A program made the position numbers and the translations under genes. From Bacillota bacterium (GTDB lineage Bacteria > Bacillota > Clostridia > Lachnospirales > Lachnospiraceae): a stretch of 64,000 nt of DNA. Positions 59,630 to 64,000 of this stretch are shown piece after piece. The notes under the pieces were generated by a model that ran no database searches, was not told the origin of the DNA, and saw only the letters and a list, made by a program, of their open reading frames with translations. How positions within the stretch are numbered: the stretch's first letter is position 1; every line of letters begins with the position of its first letter. The stretch lies in assembly GCA_023436065.1 (NCBI GenBank), contig JAEZKU010000036.1, positions 93,720 through 157,719 on the forward strand, in the 5' to 3' direction.

Positions 59630-60121
59630 TTATACAGATTTCATCTGATAGTATTTAAACATCGTCACTTTGTTGTCATATATGATTTCTCGTTCCTCAA
59701 TAAAATGAAATCCGATTTTCTCTACCACTTTTTGTGACGAAGGGTTGCTCACCTTGACTATTGCGCATAAATATTGGTCTCTTCTTGTCTTAAAAAACCA
59801 CTCCGTTAATCTCTTTGCTGCTTCTGTAGCATATCCGTTATTTTGATATTCGTCTGCAATTTCATACAGGATTTCAATTTCTCCGCCAATTTTTTTCTGT
59901 GGTATGACTCCTACTATCCCAATACATTGACGATTGCTTTTCATCTCGATTGCGAGGACCTGCCATGGGTCCTCCTCATTTGAGATACTATTGATCCAAT
60001 GAATCCATTTAAGAGCTGCAGTTTCATCTTCTAGAATCATATCAGACATTTCCGCAGCCACTCGTGGCCTTCGGAGGGATACCTTGTTGTTAAATACGAA
60101 ATAAATATGAGTATGTTCCAT
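59630..60121 (-). CDS. GNAT-family N-acetyltransferase
   Basis: A 163-residue acetyltransferase of the RimJ/RimL type. The core strands VLAIEMKSNRQCIGIVGVIPQKK and the acetyl-CoA motif IADEYQNNGYATEAAKRLTEWFF are present. A C-terminal SQKVVEKIGFHFIEER follows. The target may be an amine, a peptide or a ribosomal protein; none is indicated. It lies alone between the cupin and a TetR regulator. Confidence 0.88.
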   Translation of the reverse strand: MEHTHIYFVFNNKVSLRRPRVAAEMSDMILEDETAALKWIHWINSISNEEDPWQVLAIEMKSNRQCIGIVGVIPQKKIGGEIEILYEIADEYQNNGYATEAAKRLTEWFFKTRRDQYLCAIVKVSNPSSQKVVEKIGFHFIEEREIIYDNKVTMFKYYQMKSV

Positions 60122-60185
60122 GGCATTTTAGAAGCGTGATATCTATTTCTCACCTATCAAAACAATACTCTCTAAATAATTCCGG

Positions 60186-60214
60186 TTGACAAGAAATTAA
60201 ACCAAGTATATAAT
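60186..60214 (+). promoter_or_regulatory. Consensus promoter of the TetR gene
   Basis: TTGACA (60186-60191) and TATAAT (60209-60214) are both perfect and 17 bp apart. The -10 lies within the 32-bp palindrome, so repressor binding would block RNA polymerase. Confidence 0.85.
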
Positions 60215-60237
60215 ATGACCGTGGTCATATTATATAC
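60206..60237. promoter_or_regulatory. Perfect 32-bp TetR-type operator
   Basis: GTATATAATATGACC, two bases, then its exact complement. The 15-bp arms overlap the -10 box of the TetR gene promoter and lie 18 bp before the coding start. Autorepression is the natural reading. Confidence 0.85.
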
Positions 60238-60254
60238 TGAAAGGAAATAGTAAA

Positions 60255-60845
60255 ATGTCTCTTTATAAAAAGCACCGTGAGCAGGTGAAAAAGGATATTG
60301 TTCAATTGTCTCTCTCGCTCTTCAGAGAACATGGATATGAGCTTGTAACAATTGAACAGATCACCACCCAATTAGAAATTGCAAAAGGTACCTTCTATAA
60401 TTATTTTAAATCCAAACGGGATATTTTGATGTTTTGGGCAGAAGAGCAATTTGCCTCAATAGATATTCATCCGGCTCTGGATGAGGGTAAGAACTGCGAG
60501 GAAAATCTATACACATTATTAACGATTTTTACCGGTGCAATAACCGGTGAATACAATTTATACAAGATCTTTCTGAAAGAATTAGAGGATGTACCTGCCA
60601 GTCAAAATAATAACCTCGAGGCATTTGATTTTACTAAGCTTTTATCGTTGGTGATTTCAAAATCAAAAGATGGTAATCGCATTTTAAACAATAATGCTGA
60701 GCTTAAGCTACGGGTTCTAAACAGTGCCATTTTCTACGAGCTGAAAACCTGGTTACTGTTAGATAAAGAACTCAGTGAGCTTACGAAGCACCTGATCCGT
60801 GTAATGATGATTTGTCTATATGGTATACTTGAACAGGAGGATTAA
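60255..60845 (+). CDS. TetR-family transcriptional regulator
   Basis: A 196-residue repressor. The N-terminal helix-turn-helix is SLFREHGYELVTIEQITTQLEIAKGTFYNYFKSKRDIL at residues 16-55. The C-terminal ligand domain is variable and gives no clue to inducer. It is followed 3 bp later by a small membrane protein gene, so the two form an operon under the palindromic operator. A role in sensing a membrane-active compound is possible. Confidence 0.93.
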   Translation: MSLYKKHREQVKKDIVQLSLSLFREHGYELVTIEQITTQLEIAKGTFYNYFKSKRDILMFWAEEQFASIDIHPALDEGKNCEENLYTLLTIFTGAITGEYNLYKIFLKELEDVPASQNNNLEAFDFTKLLSLVISKSKDGNRILNNNAELKLRVLNSAIFYELKTWLLLDKELSELTKHLIRVMMICLYGILEQED

Positions 60846-60848
60846 TAT

Positions 60849-61205
60849 ATGAAAAAGGCATCTTATCTCTACAGCATCATCGTAGGAATTAGTATGATCA
60901 CGATGTGGGCCTTACTGTTGATGACGAACCAGGTAACAGAACTTCATACAGAACCCGTTCGCATCACCACCCACATTGCATCAGAATTTATCACAGCTAT
61001 TCTATTGATATTAGGAGGCATCACCTCGTTACAAAAGGTAAAATGGGGGCTGAGAGTACATACCTTTTCGCTCGGGATGCTGTTATATTCTGTACTGACA
61101 GCAGGAGGCTACTATTTGCAGCTCGGTGAGCTTGCCATGTCAGCAATGTTCGCCTGCTTATTCGCTGCTACAGTAGTATTTTTTATAAAGTCCATAAAGC
61201 TTTAG
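60849..61205 (+). CDS. Small four-helix membrane protein
   Basis: A 118-residue protein with four hydrophobic helices at about residues 6-25, 40-60, 70-90 and 95-115. The sequence (ITTHIASEFITAILLILGGITSLQKVKWGLR) has no recognised family motif. It is co-transcribed with the TetR regulator, the usual layout for a regulated membrane protein. The function is unknown. An SMR-type or efflux role cannot be shown. Confidence 0.75.
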   Translation: MKKASYLYSIIVGISMITMWALLLMTNQVTELHTEPVRITTHIASEFITAILLILGGITSLQKVKWGLRVHTFSLGMLLYSVLTAGGYYLQLGELAMSAMFACLFAATVVFFIKSIKL

Positions 61206-61210
61206 ACACA

Positions 61211-61245
61211 GGAATGGCATCCTGCTTTTATCAGGATGCCATTCC
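61211..61245 (+). terminator. Terminator after the TetR/membrane protein operon
   Basis: GGAATGGCATCCTG pairs exactly with CAGGATGCCATTCC around a 7-base loop. It begins 6 bp after the stop codon. A second GC-rich hairpin (TATAGTGCGCC/GGCGCACTATA, 61247-61272) follows at once. Confidence 0.8.
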
Positions 61246-61275
61246 TTATAGTGCGCCTCGCGGCGCACTATAAAA

Positions 61276-61301
61276 ACTGCCCTCATTTTCATAAGGGCAG
61301 T
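61276..61301 (-). terminator. Terminator of the DUF2268 gene
   Basis: ACTGCCCT and AGGGCAGT pair exactly. On the minus strand the hairpin is followed by TTTTTATAG. It is the third of three adjacent hairpins between convergent genes. Confidence 0.75.
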
Positions 61302-61323
61302 AATCCTGATATTTTGTCTGTAT

Positions 61324-62187
61324 TTAGCTAAAATACCCTGATTGCTTCACAATATCCTCTCCGTCGATGAAGTCCCTGGTTGCTTCAGAAACAGTCCTTG
61401 AGGTTTTGCGAAGATAAGCCTGCACGGCATGATAGCCTGCCGCATAACCGGCACAGTAAGGAATACCGATGGATTGGCCTTCCGGTACCATAGGATGGTC
61501 ACCGTACATGTACTTACGTACCTCCATAAAGCCCATAGTATCGAGATGCTGCCCGAGAATCCCGCTGGCTTTCCTCAGATTCCCTTCACTGATATCAGCC
61601 ACCCAGGGTCCATTGAATTCCTCACCGTACAATTCAGCCGCAAGGCTTTCTGCCAGTCCTTCCACCGCCAGATATTGGCTTAGACTGACATTCATAAAGT
61701 TCCACTTTACGTTGTAGAATAAAACGTTATGGTGAAACTCATGTGCAACACAGGAAGCTAATCTCGGAAGATTATACTCATTCGGAGCGATCATGATCTG
61801 AATAAAGCCCGGGCAGGAACCGACACCGGTATAACCCTTGCTATCTTCATGAAACATCGGATCGGCTAAAAACAGCCCGACTACCAATTCATTTGGCATG
61901 GGTATCCCGGATTTCTGCAAGGTGCTCTCAGCAAGAAAGATTGCCTGGCGCGCTTGATCCCATGCATCAGCAGCCTGTAGTTGGGCAAGCATTGTCTTAA
62001 TTGAGCTGTCTGTCCCCGTCAATGCAAGACAACCAAAAGCTCCGGGATCACGGGGCATATTCATCATCTCATACATCGGTGCAAAGGGCTTCATCACCTC
62101 TTCATCAAAGAAGGCTGCTCTTTCTGCATCCGGCAACAGCATCATCTCTGTATACAATCTGTGTGTATCCAAAATATTAACTTTCAC
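61324..62187 (-). CDS. DUF2268-type putative zinc protease
   Basis: A 287-residue protein. The metal-binding motif VAHEFHHNVLFYNVKW near residue 145 has the HEFHH signature of zincins, and a downstream Glu in VEGLAESLAAELYGEEF may be the third ligand. The N-terminal region lacks a signal peptide, so it is probably cytosolic. It matches the DUF2268 group of predicted Zn-dependent proteases. The substrate is unknown. It is read alone beside the IS30 element. Confidence 0.85.
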   Translation of the reverse strand: MKVNILDTHRLYTEMMLLPDAERAAFFDEEVMKPFAPMYEMMNMPRDPGAFGCLALTGTDSSIKTMLAQLQAADAWDQARQAIFLAESTLQKSGIPMPNELVVGLFLADPMFHEDSKGYTGVGSCPGFIQIMIAPNEYNLPRLASCVAHEFHHNVLFYNVKWNFMNVSLSQYLAVEGLAESLAAELYGEEFNGPWVADISEGNLRKASGILGQHLDTMGFMEVRKYMYGDHPMVPEGQSIGIPYCAGYAAGYHAVQAYLRKTSRTVSEATRDFIDGEDIVKQSGYFS

Positions 62188-62302
62188 TATTTTATCCTCC
62201 CTAATTGTCTTCGATTACTCATGGCCATTTAAGTAATTATGCACATTATAGACCTTACCGTTATGTAAAGGTCAAGAGTTTTATTAAGAGCAAATTGTAA
62301 AA

Positions 62303-63837
62303 TGCAAAGTTAAATTCTTGATTGCATGGGTAAATTCGTGTTTGATGATTTTAGTCTTGCACAGAATGTGGTATGGTTGTCTTGGTTAGTGGGTTCCTCC
62401 GAACAGATTACGGAGGATAAGTTTATGTCAACAAAAAAAACATATGATCAAAGACATCTTACTACTTCACAGCGGATCAAAATTGAAAAAGGACTACTTG
62501 ATCATAAGTCCTTTGCTACCATCGCCAGATCGATAGAGAAACACCCCAGCACCGTGGCGAAAGAGGTGAAAAAGTACCGTTACTTTCCACCTCGTGATGA
62601 TCCCCAGCGGGTACTTCGTTGCACTAGATATAATGAATGCCAGATGCGTTTCCTTTGTGAGGAGAATAAAGACTGCATTCATCCCTGCAAAAACTGCTAT
62701 GATACCACACATCGTATCTCGAGATGTATACTCTTGTGTCCAGACTATATTGAGCCTCGTTGCCAGCAGATTCAAAAAGCACCATATGTCTGCAATGGAT
62801 GTCATAAGGTAAAACGTTGTGATAAACAACACTCATTTTATTCTGCACAGCAAGCAGACGAAGCATCTCATGAATTGTTGGTGTCCTGCCGCTCGGGTAT
62901 CAATCAGGAAGCTGTGGATATTGCATTACTAGACGATCTGATTTCTCCTTTATTAAAACAAGGACAATCGCTGGCCCACATCTATGCTTTTCATGGGCAT
63001 GAAATTCCTTGTAGTCGTAGGACCCTATATAATTACATCGATAAAGGGGTATTTACGGCTAGGAACATCGATCTAAGACGCAGGGTCCGTTACAGATGTA
63101 AGCCACGTAAGAGCGGCACTCGAATTAGCCTTGCTGCCAGAGAGTTCCGCATCGGTCGGACCTATGAAGACTTCAGGAAGTATATGAAAGAACATCCTGA
63201 AACCCCTGTTGTTGAGATGGATACCGTCGAAGGTGGTCATGATAATTGTAAGCAGGTATTCTTAACGATGCTATTCCGGAACTGCTCTTTGATGCTGATT
63301 TTTGTTCTGGAGGAAAAATCACAGGGTCACATCATAGAAGTTTTTGACCTGCTATCCGATAAGCTTGGAATTGAAACTTTTCAGGAACTGTTTCCAGTTA
63401 TCCTCACCGATAACGGAACTGAATTTCAATTTCCAGCACGCCTGGAATGCGATAAGAACGGAGAAATTCGTACAAAAGTGTTCTATTGCAATCCCAACAG
63501 CTCCTGGCAGAAGGGTATGTTGGAAAAAAACCACGAATACATACGTTATGTTATTCCCAAAGGATTAAATCTTGATCCGTATACTCAAGCAGATGCCATC
63601 CGGCTTATGAATCATATCAATAGTGAAGCCAGAGACAGCCTGAACGGTTGCACTCCATTCAGGCTGTCTCAGCTGCTTCTGAATAATAAGCTCCACAAAC
63701 TTTTAAAACTCCGGGAAATCCCGCCAGATAAAGTTATGCTGAAGCCTTTACTACTCAAAAAATAACCTATAAACAAGACGGAACCCACTACCGAATTTAA
63801 TCCTGCACAAAAAAGGTATGTGGAATTTAGTCTTGCA
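62303..63837 (+). mobile_element. IS30-type insertion sequence
   Basis: The element encloses one transposase gene. The left end holds TGCAAAGTTAAATTC (62303-62317) and TGCATGGGTAAATTC (62323-62337). The right end holds two inverted copies (63793-63807 and 63823-63837). Inner inverted repeats TAGTGGGTTCC (62387-62397) and GGAACCCACTA (63780-63790) flank the gene. A further copy at 63939-63953 may be the true right end, since AA lies outside both 62303 and 63953. The exact boundaries and target duplication are uncertain. Confidence 0.75.
62425..63765 (+). CDS. IS30-family transposase
   Basis: A 446-residue DDE transposase. The N-terminal helix-turn-helix is LTTSQRIKIEKGLLDHKSFATIARSIEKHPSTVAKEVKKY. 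A cysteine-rich zinc-type segment follows at about 75-140. The catalytic residues lie in VVEMDTVEG (D), VILTDNGTEF (D) and GMLEKNHEYIRY (E). Length is somewhat greater than classical IS30 (about 380). A frame extending 33 codons upstream runs into the left-end repeats; GGAGG before this ATG fixes the start. The gene is intact and may be active. Confidence 0.92.
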   Translation: MSTKKTYDQRHLTTSQRIKIEKGLLDHKSFATIARSIEKHPSTVAKEVKKYRYFPPRDDPQRVLRCTRYNECQMRFLCEENKDCIHPCKNCYDTTHRISRCILLCPDYIEPRCQQIQKAPYVCNGCHKVKRCDKQHSFYSAQQADEASHELLVSCRSGINQEAVDIALLDDLISPLLKQGQSLAHIYAFHGHEIPCSRRTLYNYIDKGVFTARNIDLRRRVRYRCKPRKSGTRISLAAREFRIGRTYEDFRKYMKEHPETPVVEMDTVEGGHDNCKQVFLTMLFRNCSLMLIFVLEEKSQGHIIEVFDLLSDKLGIETFQELFPVILTDNGTEFQFPARLECDKNGEIRTKVFYCNPNSSWQKGMLEKNHEYIRYVIPKGLNLDPYTQADAIRLMNHINSEARDSLNGCTPFRLSQLLLNNKLHKLLKLREIPPDKVMLKPLLLKK

Positions 63838-64000
63838 TGCTAATCCAGATGCCTGTTTACTATGCTTGCACTCATAGAAACAGACGTCTATAAGTGCATT
63901 ATACTGCTATTTTAGAACCACGTAAACTGATAAAGAGCGATTTTAGTCCTGCAAAGTCATAGCTTTCAAATAATCATGAATTTACTTTTTCACTCAACCA
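63766..64000. other. Right end of the window
   Basis: After the transposase stop codon come the right-end repeats and a further TGCA-type copy at 63939-63953. No gene with a ribosome binding site was seen. The last bases probably belong to the flanking chromosome. Confidence 0.5.

Noticed and set aside
62326..62424. Longer transposase N-terminus
   Set aside because: The extension lies in the left-end repeats, and GGAGG precedes the ATG at 62425.
63344..63568. Additional coding frames inside the transposase and other large genes
   Set aside because: They overlap a well-supported gene in another frame, lack ribosome binding sites and have no recognisable motifs.
1..64000. CRISPR array or prophage
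   Set aside because: No regularly spaced repeats, and no capsid, terminase, portal or phage integrase genes were seen.

Overview
The window looks like chromosomal DNA of a strictly anaerobic, low-GC Gram-positive bacterium, most likely a Clostridia/Lachnospiraceae-type organism. Supporting signs are AT-rich intergenic DNA, strong AGGAGG-type ribosome binding sites, TTGACA/TATAAT-type promoters, desulfoferrodoxin, teichoic-acid-type polymer genes, a YkuD L,D-transpeptidase, GTP-dependent PEP carboxykinase and a Rrf2/CymR-like regulator. No prophage, plasmid origin, rRNA or CRISPR array was seen. One IS30-type insertion sequence lies at the right end.

Positions 1-31 kb hold mixed housekeeping and envelope functions. 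They include a dapA-like lyase beside an AraC regulator, and a MarR-controlled operon with two ArsA/Get3-type ATPases. A polysaccharide deacetylase, an MntR-like repressor and an Nramp transporter follow, with a palindromic operator before the transporter. Further on are a secreted fibronectin-III protein, pckG, an L,D-transpeptidase, desulfoferrodoxin with a PerR-type box, a GT2/CDP-glycerol glycerophosphotransferase, a CcdA-TlpA fusion with a two-component system, an aminotransferase and two unknown membrane proteins.

Positions 30-59 kb form a sulfur region. It contains cysK with a divergent Rrf2 regulator and a yezD/O-acetylhomoserine sulfhydrylase/PotABCD-like operon. Next are a thioredoxin and a hemA-sirC-hemC-cobA/hemD-hemB-hemL operon that stops at the uroporphyrinogen III/siroheme branch. 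Then come metQ and a second cysK paralog. Several of these units share a TTGACA promoter followed by an AT-rich motif containing GAATAATAT, so they may form one regulon.

The most striking locus is a nine-gene operon read leftward (56,473 to 46,490). It encodes an SsuCBA-type ABC importer, a radical-SAM-like protein with an unusual CX8CX2C motif, an MFS transporter, a NifH-like reductase, two NifD/NifK-like subunits and S-adenosylmethionine synthetase. It is preceded by an isolated tRNA-Cys gene, a strong intrinsic terminator and a possible 19-residue cysteine-containing leader peptide. The NifD/K-like pair keeps only 1 + 3 cysteines. That suggests a single [4Fe-4S] cluster, as in DPOR or CfbD, rather than P-cluster plus FeMo-cofactor. 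I infer a group-IV nitrogenase-like reductase tied to sulfur or methionine salvage, not to N2 fixation. Its substrate cannot be read from the sequence.

Positions 59-64 kb carry a cupin, a GNAT acetyltransferase, a TetR regulator with a perfect 32-bp operator and its small membrane partner, a DUF2268 metalloprotease and the IS30-type element.
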